From Elephas maximus indicus (lineage: Eukaryota; Chordata; Mammalia; Proboscidea; Elephantidae), in contig NC_064830.1 of NCBI RefSeq assembly GCF_024166365.1, forward strand, positions 89,026,721 to 89,090,720: a stretch of DNA of 64,000 nt, given 5' to 3'. Under the pieces are notes generated by a model. The model saw only the letters and a program-made list of their open reading frames with translations. It was not told the origin of the DNA and made no database searches. A program made the position numbers and the translations under genes. Positions 23,301-35,781 of the stretch are shown in pieces; position 1 is the first letter of the stretch; every line of letters starts with the position of its first letter.

Positions 23301-26300
23301 GGGTACCCCAGTCCGCCGGTGTTTTCTAGAGCAGAGTGTCCCTTCAGTTTGTCTGCACGTGCACCAGGGTGTCGACACCTCAGATCACAGGTGACAGACT
23401 CTTGAGTTGGTTCTTTCCAACCCTGAGTAGCTTTGAGAATTGTGTGTTTCCCCCAGTGTGCTGACAAACATTTTCTGCATATGTCACGATATAGAAACGG
23501 TTAAAAGTGCTCTCCTAGATGTAGTGATGGCATTGGTACTGTGGAAGTGTGAGCTCATTGAACATGGGGTTATCAGCCTCAGGAAGCACTTCTGACCAGT
23601 AAAGCTCAGACCTCGGCCCCTGGCCTCTCTGATTTCTGGTGTGCTAGAGGCAGTGCCACATTACTGCCACTGCCCTTTGCCTCTTTGTCCATGTTCACTC
23701 TGCAGTCTCTCCCTATTACCGGACAAAGCTGCGAGGCCTCTACACAACTGCCAAGGCCGATGCAGAGGCTGAGTGCAAGTGAGTACCACCTACTCTGCCA
23801 GCCATTCCCTCCCACATCCTGGGCACTGGCTACCAGCACCTACGCACCGCAGCCCCTGCCTGCCTATCCCCATGGATGAGTAGATTCCCTACTCTCCAGC
23901 CTCCCCTTTGGGTCCTACCTTCCCCAAAGCCTGCTTCTAGGCCCCCTCTTCCCCTGGGCCCTACTGCATTATAGATGGCAGCAAGGTGTGGATCAAATTC
24001 ATCCCAGCTCTGCCATTTACTAGCTTGTGACCTGGGGCAGTCACTTCAGGTGAGACTCAGTTGCTCCATCATTAAAGTGGGATAATGGGATAATAAAAAA
24101 CAAAAACCAAATCTACCGCCATCGTCAAGTCAATTTCAACTCATAGTGACCCTAAAAGACAGAGTAGAACTGCCCCGTGGGTTTCTAAGGCTGTAAATCT
24201 TTCTGGAAGCAGACTTCCACATCTTTTTCCTGCAGAGCAGCTAGTGGTTTCAAACCACCGACCTTTTGGTTAGCAGCCAAGTACTTTAACCACTACACCA
24301 CCAGGGATCCATATGGGATAATAGCTACCTAAAAAAAAGCCAAACCCCTTGCTATTGAGTCTATTCCAACTCATAGTGACCGTATAGGATGGAGTAGAAC
24401 CACCTCATAGGGTTTCCAGGGAGTGGCTGGTGGATTCAAACTGCTGACCTTTTGGTTAGCAGCCAACCACTGTGCCACCAGGGCTCCTAATAGCTACCTA
24501 CAGAAGTGTGAACAAAATAGTATCTGCCATTCTACAATGCCTATAAAGTGCCTAACACCAGTGTTTTTCAAACTCTTTTGGCCATGACCCATGGTAAGAA
24601 ATACATTCGCTACTGTAGCTCAGTAATAGTAAAAACTAACTCCTATATGGCAGTTAACTGTGTGCCGGGTACTATTCTAAGCATTTTATACACTGACCTC
24701 ATTTAACCCTCACAGCAACCCTGTGAGGTAGGTTGTGATATTACCCCCATTTTACAGCTGAGGAAACTGAGGCACACGGGGATTACGTAATCTTCTGAAA
24801 ATTATTTAGCCAGTAAGTGGGGAGCCTGATTTTTAACCGAAAGTCCATATTCTGAAAATACCACGTTATCATGCCTTTCCACAGAGTACCAGTCTTAGGC
24901 ATCTAGAGCTGCTATAACAGAAATACCACAAATGGATGGCTTTAACAAAGAGAAGTTTATTCTCGCACAATCCAGTAGGCTAGAAGTCTGAATTCAGGGT
25001 GCCGGCTGCAGGGGAACGCTTTCCCTTTCCATCAGCTCTGGAGGAAGGTTCTTGTCATCAGTCTTCCCTTGGTCTGGGAGCATCTCAGCACAGGAACCTC
25101 AGGTCCAAAAGACGTGCTTTGCTCCTGGCACTGCTTTCTTGGTGGTCTGAGGTCCCTTTGTCTCTCTGCTCACTTCTCTCTTTTATATCTCAAAAAAGAT
25201 TGGCTTAAGACACTTATCTTGTAGATCTCATCAATATAACTGTCACTAACCCATCTCATTACATCATAGTGATAAGATTTAAACACACAGGGAAATCACA
25301 TCAGATGACAAAATGGTAGACAATCATACAGTACTGGGAATCATGACCTAGCCAAGTTGACAGATTTTTGGGGGACACAGTTCAATCCATGACAGTACCT
25401 TTATTTTATATGTATATGTATTACACAATTGGAGCAAGAGTTTTGCAATACCATTCTTACTATTTATAGTCTATCCTATTTTTTTAAAATGCTGACCGTT
25501 GCTCAAGAAATTAATTTCATAACTCACTAATGAGTTGCAACTGGCAGTTCAAATAACTGCCCTCATATCCACAGTGATGGCTGACATTCAGGCATGCTAA
25601 GCATCCATTACCAACAGCCACAGGGCTCTTCCTCTCCTCCTGGCTCTGTCCTGTCCTTGTCGTCCCATATTTTCTTTGCCTGCTCCAGCCATCCTGCAGA
25701 CCTTTGCTGGTGCCCAGCCCACACCTGGCACCAGGCCCTCTCCATATAGAGATGCAAGTGTGAGTCATATGGAGAGGAGGGACAGGACAGTGTAGTGCGT
25801 GGGCCAGCAGAGATGTGGCCCCATTGCCCGGAGATCTCGGATGGCCTCAGGGAAGGGGCAAGACCTGAGCTGGGATCACAGGCAGACGAAGGGAGGGCAA
25901 ATAGCCCAGGCAGAGGGGACAGAGTTGACTGCAAAGCCTGTGTACATGGGGATGGGAAATAGTCCCCTGTGGCTGGGGAAGGGGAGGTCAGGCCTTGAAG
26001 GCCTCCAACACAGTGAATTATCCTGAGGCCACAGGCACCAATGAAGACTCAAAAGCAGGAAGGAAACCTCTGGCCGCTGTGTGGAGAACGGACTGGGTGA
26101 GATTCAAGCAAGTTGGGAGACCAAGCAAGAGAGGGCGCTAGGGCTGAGCCAAGACAATGGCAGTGAGATGGAGCAGCAGGAATGGTTCAGGAGCAGTTTT
26201 TGAGATGAAATCCAAGGAGTGGGTGACCAGTTAGAAGAGAAGTTCAAGTTTCTGAGGTTTTTAGTTTGGACAAAGGGATCTGATTGAGCTCTCTACGCCA

Positions 26301-29300
26301 GGTTGGAGAGCAGAGCAAAACAGCCAACTTGAGGGAAGGAGGCAGTAAATTCTGACCGGAGGCATTCCCTCTGAGGTAGCACCCTTCTCTTGGCTTCTGG
26401 TCCACCCTTCCCCAACCCCATCTCCTCCCTGATTTGCAGATTTACAGTCTGGCCACAACCAGGCCCCTTCCCACGCTCCTGGACCAGAGAGTGGCTTGAT
26501 AAGTCAGAGTGAATCATATTGATCTGAGAGTGTAGGTAAACTGCTCCTCCTGGCATTGGTGAACCCAGAGTTAAAGCAATTTGGGGAGCTCCTCCTGGCA
26601 TTGGTGGACCCAGAGTTAAAGCATTTGGGGGAGCTCCGCCAGGCATTGGTGGACCCAGAGTCAAACATAAGCTTGTTCTATAAACACAGTTCCCAACACC
26701 TTGCAATCCTGCATCTTTTTAGTTCTTCACACTCTCAGCCCTTCATACATGCATTCAGTAAACACTGAGCATGGCCTTGTCAGGGCCAACTGCCGGCCAG
26801 GAAGGGGAGAGTGCAAGATGAATGCAATGCCTGCAGGGAGTGCCACGTCTAGATGGGAAGACACGTTTACTCTAGGAGAGGCACTCATGGAGGTGCAGTA
26901 ACACCCATCAGCTCGTTTTCTTAAGAGCTTAATGTAAGAACCATTAGGAAATTGAAGGTGCACTAAGAGCCAGTGTCAGGACCTAAGCCCAGTCCTGGGA
27001 CTCTCTGTTCTACTGCATGTGCCACAGGCTCCTCCCAGCTGGTTTTCCTTTTGCTTTGCACAAAATGGAAAGAAACCCTGTGACGTTATGTAACATCTCA
27101 TTTTTTTTAAAGACCTTGAGATGCACATTGGCAGCAGAGATCAAAGGGAGACAGGGTCAAGGATCTTGCTTTCCATAGCAGAGTGGATGATGGGTATCCC
27201 TTCCCCAGGGGAAACAAGTTATTTTCTGGCATTAGTTCAGAAAACACTTCTGAAGATTCATCTGTGTAAGGGTACAGTAACCAGTGTGACAGATGGTATC
27301 CTCAGGGACACTTCTGCCACAGACAGCAGATAACAGCCTTAGTAATGGCAATGCCAAGCTAGGGAAGGCAGTTTTATTTATTGTACTTTAGATGAAGGTC
27401 TCAGAACAAACTAGCTTCTCCTTAAACAACTAGTACACATAATTGTTTTGAGACATTGGTTACCAACCCCACAACGTGTCAGCACTCTCCCCTCTGTGAC
27501 CTTGGGTTCCCTATTACCAGCTTTCCAGTCTCTTCCTGCCTTCTAGTCCTTGTCCCTGGGCTGGTTGTACCCCTTTAGTCTTGGTTTGTTTTATGGGCCT
27601 GTCTAATCTTTGGCTGAAGAGTGAACCTCAAGAGTGACTTCATTACTGAGCTAAAAAGGTGTCCAGGGGCCATACTCTCAGGGTTTCTCCAGTCTGTCAG
27701 GCCAGAAGTCTTATCTTTTTTCTGTTAGAATTTTGCTCTACATTTTTCTCCAGCTCTGTCCGGGACCCTCTATTGTGATCCCTGTCAGAGCAGTCAGTGG
27801 TGGTAGCCGGGCACCATCTAGTTGTGCTGGACTCAGTCTGATTGAGGCTGTGGTAGTTGTGGTCCATTAGTCCTTTGGACTAATCCTTCCCTTATGTCTT
27901 TGGTTGTCTTCATTCAGGGAAGGCAGTTTTATGAGTGTCTAAGGCAGTGCAGGCAGAGGAACAGTTCAGCTCTCCAAGGGCCTGAGTGACTCACAGGCTT
28001 AAAGTAGCCCGTGCCTGGAGGAGAGAAGGCCCACCACAGCCCCTGGGGCATCTTCCTGACCCAGACACTGGGCCTGGGCAGCTGGCCGTTTGCCAGCAGG
28101 TGCCTGCAGCTTGGCTACTGTTCCATGTTACTGACTGGAGGTGGTGCTCTAGCCTTGATTGAGTCTGTGACATGTCAGCTCAGAAGCCAGAGGGAATGTG
28201 GCCCCACCCCTGCCCCAAGCCACTTCTAGGCGGGCAAATAAGCCATATCCTGGGAGACTACCCTGCATTCCCTTATTCTTCTACTGTGGCCGCCTCCTCC
28301 AGGAGAAGGCTCCTTCTGAATCAGAATCTACATTTTAACAAGATCTACACATAAGAACCACCTGGGGATCGTGTTAAAATGTAGATTCTGCTTCAATATA
28401 TCTGGGAGGTGGAAATGCAGATTCTCAGCAGGGGGGTCAAACCAGAACTAACTGGTTTGAAGCCATGGCTAGGGCTCTTGGCCAGACTTAAAAGCTGTCA
28501 GCTGGAAAGAAGCCCTACCTCAGTTGTCCCAGATGCAGTGGGCCTCCTGGGACAGTACCATCCTGAGGGTCACTGCCAGGCTAATGGCTGCCTGTCAGAC
28601 AGAAGGGACTCAAGCTCTGGCTGGGAGGTCAGACCTTAAGTTTCAGTTGCAGAAAATTGCCGCTTTTGGAATAGTAAATGGTCTCTGAGTTGAACTACAC
28701 TAACTTTAGGGAGTAGAACATTACATTTCTCTCCTGGAGAGTCACAATGCAAACTAAAGTCTTAAAGGCTCTGATAAGCTCTGCAGTAATGATTTCATTT
28801 AACTCAGTATTTCATAAACTTGTGTAGTTCTCAAGTCTGGCTGCACCCAGAGGTTCTGCTTTAATTAGGGTGGAACTCAGACACTGGTATTCATTTAATT
28901 TTTTATTGTGAAATGACTTCAGACTTACAGAAATTCAATACTTTACTGCATTTTGTTATTCTTTCTATATACACATATATGTTATTTTTCTGCACCATTT
29001 AAGGTGCAAACATGATGCCCCTTGAACCCTTGTTATACTATTCTTCGGGGAGCTTCCTCAAGGTCTAGGGTAACTGGGCCTTCCTCTAGAAAGGAAGCCC
29101 GTTTGCTTCTCCCAGGTTTTTGGGGCCTCTCTGCCACTCTGGAGGAGTCCCTGGGTGGTGCAAATAATTAAGCACTCAGCTATTATTGGAGAGGTTGGTG
29201 GTTTGAAACCACCCAGAGGCGCCTCGGAAGAAAGCTACTTCCAAAAGGTCACAGCCATTGAAAGCCCTAGGGAGCAGTTCTACTCTGAAACACATGGTGT

Positions 29301-32300
29301 CACCGTGAGTCAGAATTGGCTCAAAGGCAACGTTCCTGTGGGTTTTCTGGGCCACTCTGGAACCTGCCATAAACTAAATTCGCAGACGTTTCCTGGGGCT
29401 GCAAGTCCATGCAAGCGTCTGCCTTTCAGGGACAAGTCTGTCCTCCCACAAGCCTGCTGTGTGCCAAGACAGCTCTCCCCACAGCGCTGGGCAGGGCGTT
29501 CTCCTTTTACATGTCCCACCTTGGGCAGACCCTGGTTTTAACTTCTGTCTACCTGGTCCCTAGATGCTGTCAGGACAGCAGCAACATCTCCTCAGGATGT
29601 GTCATATGCTCTTAGGGCAAAAGCAGTCCTGTCAGCCTTGTGCACCTCTCTGGGATCCTGCTTTCTCTTAGGTTGTTGGCCTGCCCTCCTCCCTGTCTTG
29701 TCAGTTCTGTTATGCTTTTAAGATTAAAAAACATGTATTTAGTGTTCCCAGTTCTCAGCAGTACTAGATAAGGAAGTCTGCTATATGCTTCAACCAGACC
29801 TTTGTCCTCCCTTCTCCCCACCTTCAGCATCCTCCGGAAAGCCTTAGATAAGATCGCTGAGATCAAGTCTCTGTTGGAAGAAAGGCGGATTGGTGAGTTG
29901 AAAGGACAATTTTAGTGTTCCTTGACCAGGAGCAGTGAGGGTTCCTGAGGGCAGCGGTCATGTCTCCCTGCGGGGGCCTCTGTAACCTCTGCCCATGTCA
30001 TCATTCCCAGGGGTTTCTAACAAAGGAGTGAGTGGGTCTGGGCAGCCTGGGACTGGGACGTGAGTGGAGCTGGTTCTCAGCCTCTGGGAGGCAGGGTTTT
30101 GCTAGATCTCCTCTGCAGACCCAGTGGATCCACACTTGCCCTCCTGCTTCACCTCCCTCCTCCCCCAGCCCCTAGTCTCATTTCTTCCTTTGTGAGAACT
30201 TGCCTCTTTTTTGTGGAGCAACACCTGGGTGTCCTAAAGCTGGCCTTCCAGGTGGAGTCTACAGTGTGTGCCTACCCATCAGACTGCCAGTTTCTTGGCC
30301 TTCCCACCTCTGCCCTGCCCTTCAAATGAACCTCGGTGGGTGGAGCCCTCACTCCTTAAAGATCTCACATTGCCAGACTGGTTGTGTATGAAGTTAACTG
30401 GGTGGCTGAGCCGTGACTGAGAGCTTAGGGACCCACATTTGATAGTTTAACTTTCTGCTGAATTACAACATACAATAGAAAAGTACACATATGTGTACAG
30501 CTTAATGAATTTTTCAGTAAGTGAACACAACCATGTAACCAGCACCCAGATCAAGAAACCATAAGCTGTCCTTTTGCTCCCTTCTAGTCCCTTCCACCCT
30601 TCTAATCTGTTGAGTTTGGTAGTCTCTTTAGTCTCGAACATCTAGTGCCAGGGGCGCAGATAGTGCATGGGCCCTTGGGTGCTAATTCGGGATGCGGGGG
30701 CTCCAAGCTGAGCCTCTGAAAGCTCAATGCAGGGGTGCTGGGGTGGTCTGGGGACAGGTCCTTCTCCCTGACTCAGGAGGGGGGGCTGACTTCCTCCCAC
30801 AGCGGCCAAGATTGCAGGCCTGTATAATGACTCGGAGCCGCCTCGCAAGACCATGCGCAGAGGGGTGCTGATGACCCTGCTGCAGCAGTCAGCCATGACC
30901 CTGCCCCTGTGGATTGGGAAGCCTGGAGACAAGTGAGAGTGGGCCAGGGTGGGCAGTGGGCACAGGAGGGGCTCGTGCCCGAGGGCTGGATGGGACTAAC
31001 AGTTTCCTCCACTCACAGGCCCCCACCCCTCTGTGGGGCCATTCCAGCCTCAGGGGACTATGTGGCCAAACCTGGAGACAAGGTGGCTGCCCGGGTGAAG
31101 GCCGTAGATGGGGATGAGCAGTGGATTCTGGCTGAGGTGGTCAGTTACAGCCATGCCACCAACAAGTGAGTGGACCCTGCTGGTTGCTCTCTCAGCACCA
31201 CACCGCTCAGGCTGCCCTGTTTCACCTGTCTGCAAAATGGGCGCAAGGCTTTCCCGAGGGTGCTAGGGGGGTGGTGGGTGAAGCACTAGCTCCGGCAGCT
31301 ACTCTACCTCTCCCCTCTCCTTCCTCCCCTCAGCACCCCATGACCTGGGCTGTGCTCATCACCACATCCGGTCTTTTCCTTTTGTTTTCCCACAGGTATG
31401 AGGTAGATGACATTGATGAAGAAGGCAAGGAGTGAGTGTCTGGGCCAGGGAGGGGCAACAGAAGCCTGGGGCATAGCCAGGATCCTGGAGAGGAGTCCCC
31501 CTATCTGGCCATGGGTTGACATAAGGCTCCCCCTCCAGGAGACACACCCTGAGCCGGCGCCGCATCATCCCTCTACCCCAGTGGAAGGCCAACCCTGAGA
31601 CGGACCCCGAAGCCTTATTTCAGAAGGAACAGCTTGTGCTGGCCCTGTACCCACAAACCACCTGCTTCTACCGTGCCCTGATCCACACGCCCCCACAGCG
31701 GGTAAGGCAGGCCCTGTGACATCAGGACCCGGCTGACCAGATGGGGCCATGGGGTTGTCACCTTTCCTTTTCTTCTCATCTTAGAGACTCTGAGCTAGAA
31801 GGGCCGAGTCCCTTCTGCTTGGTCAGCTCTATAACACCCCACAGCCCTGTCTTCTAGAGCTGGCCCTGCTCCTTCCACCCTTTAGCACCGCAGCAAGCCC
31901 TGGGCGCATGGGCCTGCTGTGTCTTCTAATCTAAGCTCATTTTTGCATTTACACTGAGACAGCCAAGCCCTGAGAAGGGAAGCGCCGTGCCCAGGGCCTG
32001 TCTTCAGATCTGGATCCTGAACTACCATCCCTTACTTACCTGAGGCTGTGTCCCCTGGTGCTGCTGCACCCAGGCCACACATGCCTGATGGCAGTATGAA
32101 GGCTGTTCTCCCCTCTTTCTCCAGGATCCCTGCCTGATGCCCTTTGGGATGTCCTTGTTCCCTTTAACACAGGGCACATCCAGTGATGGCCGACCACAAA
32201 GGCGGTGCATCCCCTTCCTCTCCCTGCTTTGTCCCCTGCCCTTGGCCCTTTGTTGTGAAAAAGGAGCTCTGTAGCAGCAGGGACCAGAGTTTCAAACATC

Positions 32301-32581
32301 TAGGCTTCTTGGCTCTAGAGAGTGAAAGATGAGGACAGGGAGGCTGGGAGCCCATGGACCAGAGGATCCTGGCAGTCTATGTTGGGGACGGGAGGTAGTA
32401 TCGGAGACGGGAGGCCTTGCCTGGGAGCCTCTGATCAGCTTCTCGTTTCTGCCTCCTGCCACAGCCCCAGGATGACTATTCGGTCCTATTTGAAGACACC
32501 TCCTATGCAGACGGCTATTCCCCTCCCCTCAATGTGGCCCAGAGGTACGTGGTGGCTTGTAAGGAGCCCAAAAAAAAGTGA
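17364..32581 (+). CDS. SGF29: SAGA-associated factor 29 (tandem-Tudor H3K4me3 reader)
   Basis: Nine coding exons: 17364-17438, 22958-23033, 23706-23778, 29828-29892, 30803-30932, 31019-31165, 31396-31431, 31539-31701, 32465-32581. All introns are GT/AG and the joined length is 882 nt, 293 residues, the usual family length. It starts [14 protein letters not shown] and ends EPKKK before TGA. Residues 1-96 form a helical, coiled-coil-like N-terminus. Residues about 150-290 form the tandem Tudor domain. Residues known to read histone H3 are present: D194 and D196 (H3 N-terminus pocket), Y238, Y245 and F264 (aromatic cage for K4me3). SGF29 is nuclear and links the SAGA and ATAC acetyltransferase modules to H3K4me2/3. 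The first coding exon begins at an acceptor near 17348, 16 nt before the ATG, so at least one 5' UTR exon and the promoter lie further left, perhaps outside the window. Introns 1 (5.5 kb) and 3 (6 kb) are filled with repeats; the last six exons are compact. Confidence 0.97.
17620..18016 (-). repeat. L1 3'-region fragments (antisense)
   Basis: AGTTCAATGGTTTTTAGTATA, then ATGGATTTGCCTATTCTG and CGTCCATGTTGTAGCA: old L1 antisense blocks in intron 1 of SGF29. They continue at 18247-18340 after the SINE. Confidence 0.7.
18027..18236 (+). mobile_element. AfroSINE (long variant) with target-site duplication
   Basis: GGAGTTCTGGTGGCACAGTG head and GAAAGATGTGGCAGTCTGC insert. TAGATATTTC flanks it at 18017-18026 and 18237-18246, inside an L1 fragment. 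Confidence 0.95.
18352..18935 (-). repeat. LTR-like repeat, family not named
   Basis: GTTTATTACAGTGAAAGGATA and AAACCAGGCACAAGCTT resemble a widespread old mammalian LTR read antisense. Confidence 0.5.
18936..19467. other. SGF29 intron 1, nothing recognised
   Basis: AT-rich, no exon and no confident repeat. Similar unassigned sequence fills 19654-20261 and 20691-21817. Confidence 0.4.
19481..19640 (+). mobile_element. AfroSINE with 13-bp target-site duplication
   Basis: GAGCCCTGGTGGGGCAGTGG head. TATTATGGACAGG is repeated at 19468-19480 and 19641-19653. Confidence 0.95.
20262..20689 (+). repeat. MaLR-type solo LTR
   Basis: TTATGGATTGAATTGTATCC head, GAAAATAAATTTCTGTTTG polyadenylation block, CTAAGACA end. 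Confidence 0.85.
21818..22328 (+). repeat. MaLR-type solo LTR with perfect 5-bp duplication
   Basis: TGTTATGGATTGAATTG to ACTAAGACA. GGGAC flanks both sides (21813-21817 and 22329-22333). It carries GATATAAAGAG and GAGAATAAAACTTCTG. Confidence 0.95.
22475..22760 (-). repeat. L1 ORF2-region fragment (antisense)
   Basis: GGGTTAATTTCTGGATTCTC, TACCAGTACCACACTGTTTC and TTTTGATGGGGATTGCACC follow the L1 antisense order. Confidence 0.85.
24097..24312 (-). mobile_element. AfroSINE (long variant)
   Basis: Minus copy with ACTCATAGTGACCCTAAAAG and CCACCAGGGATCC, including the GGAAGCAGACTTCCACATC insert. Confidence 0.9.
24332..24487 (-). mobile_element. AfroSINE with 13-bp target-site duplication
   Basis: TAATAGCTACCTA flanks at 24319-24331 and 24488-24500. 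It lies just after the previous SINE, in an old MIR-like background (23960-24090, 24500-24870). Confidence 0.95.
24640..24870 (+). repeat. MIR-like SINE remnant
   Basis: TGTGCCGGGTACTATTCTAAGC, AACCCTGTGAGGTAGG and TTTACAGCTGAGGAAACTG are the MIR core. Confidence 0.85.
24891..25394 (-). repeat. MaLR-type solo LTR with 5-bp duplication
   Basis: AGTCTTAGGCATCTAG start, TTCAATCCATGACA end. GTACC flanks at 24886-24890 and 25395-25399. Confidence 0.92.
25400..27360. other. SGF29 intron 3, mostly unique sequence
   Basis: No exon. Contains the 45-bp tandem repeat at 26543-26664; nothing else is recognised. Confidence 0.5.
26543..26664 (+). repeat. Minisatellite, 45-bp unit, about 2.7 copies
   Basis: TGGCATTGGTGRACCCAGAG recurs at 26551, 26596 and (as AGGCATTGGTGG) 26641, exactly 45 bp apart. 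Confidence 0.9.
27378..27916 (-). mobile_element. 5'-truncated L1 3' UTR with 17-bp target-site duplication
   Basis: Antisense L1 3' UTR (TTGTACTTTAGATGAAGG, CTCCAGCTCTGTCCGGGACC, GTCAGAGCAGTCAGTGG). AGGGAAGGCAGTTTTAT is repeated exactly at 27361-27377 and 27917-27933. Confidence 0.93.
27934..29132. other. SGF29 intron 3, no gene
   Basis: Possible MER5-like remnants at 28310-28460 and 28830-28900 (AGAACCACCTGGGGATC, GGTTCTGCTTTAATTAGGG). The rest is unassigned. Confidence 0.35.
29144..29350 (+). mobile_element. AfroSINE, second subfamily, with target-site duplication
   Basis: GGAGTCCCTGGGTGGTGCAA head and CCACCCAGAGGCGCCTCGG body differ from the common type. GCCACTCTGGA flanks at 29133-29143 and 29351-29361. 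Confidence 0.93.
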
Positions 32582-32650
32582 TGCAGGCTGGCAGACCCAC
32601 AGTCTCTTGCCACCTCTGAGGGGAAGGCAACAAAAGATTCTCTGCCATCA

Positions 32651-32656
32651 AATAAA
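32651..32656 (+). terminator. SGF29 polyadenylation signal (AATAAA)
   Basis: A canonical AATAAA lies 70 nt after the SGF29 stop codon, giving a very short 3' UTR. It is about 200 nt from the opposing SULT1A signal. Confidence 0.75.
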
Positions 32657-32853
32657 TATTCTTCCCCCCTTGCCTGCATCCGTCTCTTGGGTGTTACTTC
32701 TTCAGACCCTCTTCCCCTCTCCAAATAGGGCAAGTTGAGGACCTGGAGGCTGCACGGGGAGGTGGCCTTATTGGTCCCAATGGGCGTTTACTCCCTTAGC
32801 TCAGGTTTTCTCTTTGCTTCCAGTAGAGGCTCTCTGTTTAACACAAACCATGT

Positions 32854-32859
32854 TTTATT
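32854..32859 (-). terminator. SULT1A polyadenylation signal (AATAAA on minus strand)
   Basis: The plus strand reads TTTATT, that is AATAAA on the minus strand, 53 nt after the SULT1A stop codon. Confidence 0.7.
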
Positions 32860-32911
32860 CTTGAGGCCACGCCAGCCTTGTTTTACACCACTTCCTTTGG
32901 AGTAACACCAC

Positions 32912-35221
<2,310 letters not shown>

Positions 35222-35308
35222 TCAGGGGCCAGCAATGTAGCTCACTTCCCTGGGTAGCAACACAACAATGCCACATGCTGAATTCTTGCTTTGTTTTAAA
35301 ACAAGGAC

Positions 35309-35781
35309 TGTCGTAGTCACCTAGTGCTGCTATAACAGAAATACCACAAGTGAATGGCTTTAACACACAGAAGTTCATTCCCTCACAGTCTAGGAGGCTG
35401 AAGTCCAAATTCAGGATGCCAACTCCAGGGGAAGGCTTTCTCTGTTGGTTTTGGGGGAAGGTCCTTGGCTTCAGTCTTCCTCTGGTCTAGGAACTTCTCA
35501 GTGCAGGGACGCCAGGTCCAAGAGACATGCTTTGCTCCTGGCACTGCTTTCTTGGTGGTATGAGGTCCCCTGTCTCTCTGCTCACTTCTCTTTTATATCT
35601 CAAAAGAGATGAAGTTCTGCCTTATTAACATAACTACCTCTAATCCTGCCTCGTTAACATCAGAAGAGGTAGAAGTTAGAACACATAGGAAAATCCCATC
35701 AAATGACAAAATAGTGGATAATCATACAATACTGGGAGTCATGGCTTAGTCAAGTTGCCACATACAATTCAATCCATGATA
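35309..35781 (-). repeat. MaLR-type solo LTR just upstream of SULT1A coding exon
   Basis: Starts TGTCGTAGTC and ends with the conserved CAATCCATGATA block, in the same orientation as the other minus-strand copies here. The minus strand has the family's TATAAAAG box. It ends about 93 bp 5' of the probable acceptor of the SULT1A ATG exon. Flanks AGGAC and AGGGT are an imperfect target-site duplication. Confidence 0.8.

Noticed and set aside
26293-26706. 137-codon minus-strand frame with 15-residue repeats
   Set aside because: It arises from the 45-bp minisatellite within an SGF29 intron. No supporting splice or promoter features.
30909-31169. Long frame joining SGF29 exons 5 and 6
   Set aside because: It reads through a proper GT/AG intron; the spliced form gives the conserved protein.
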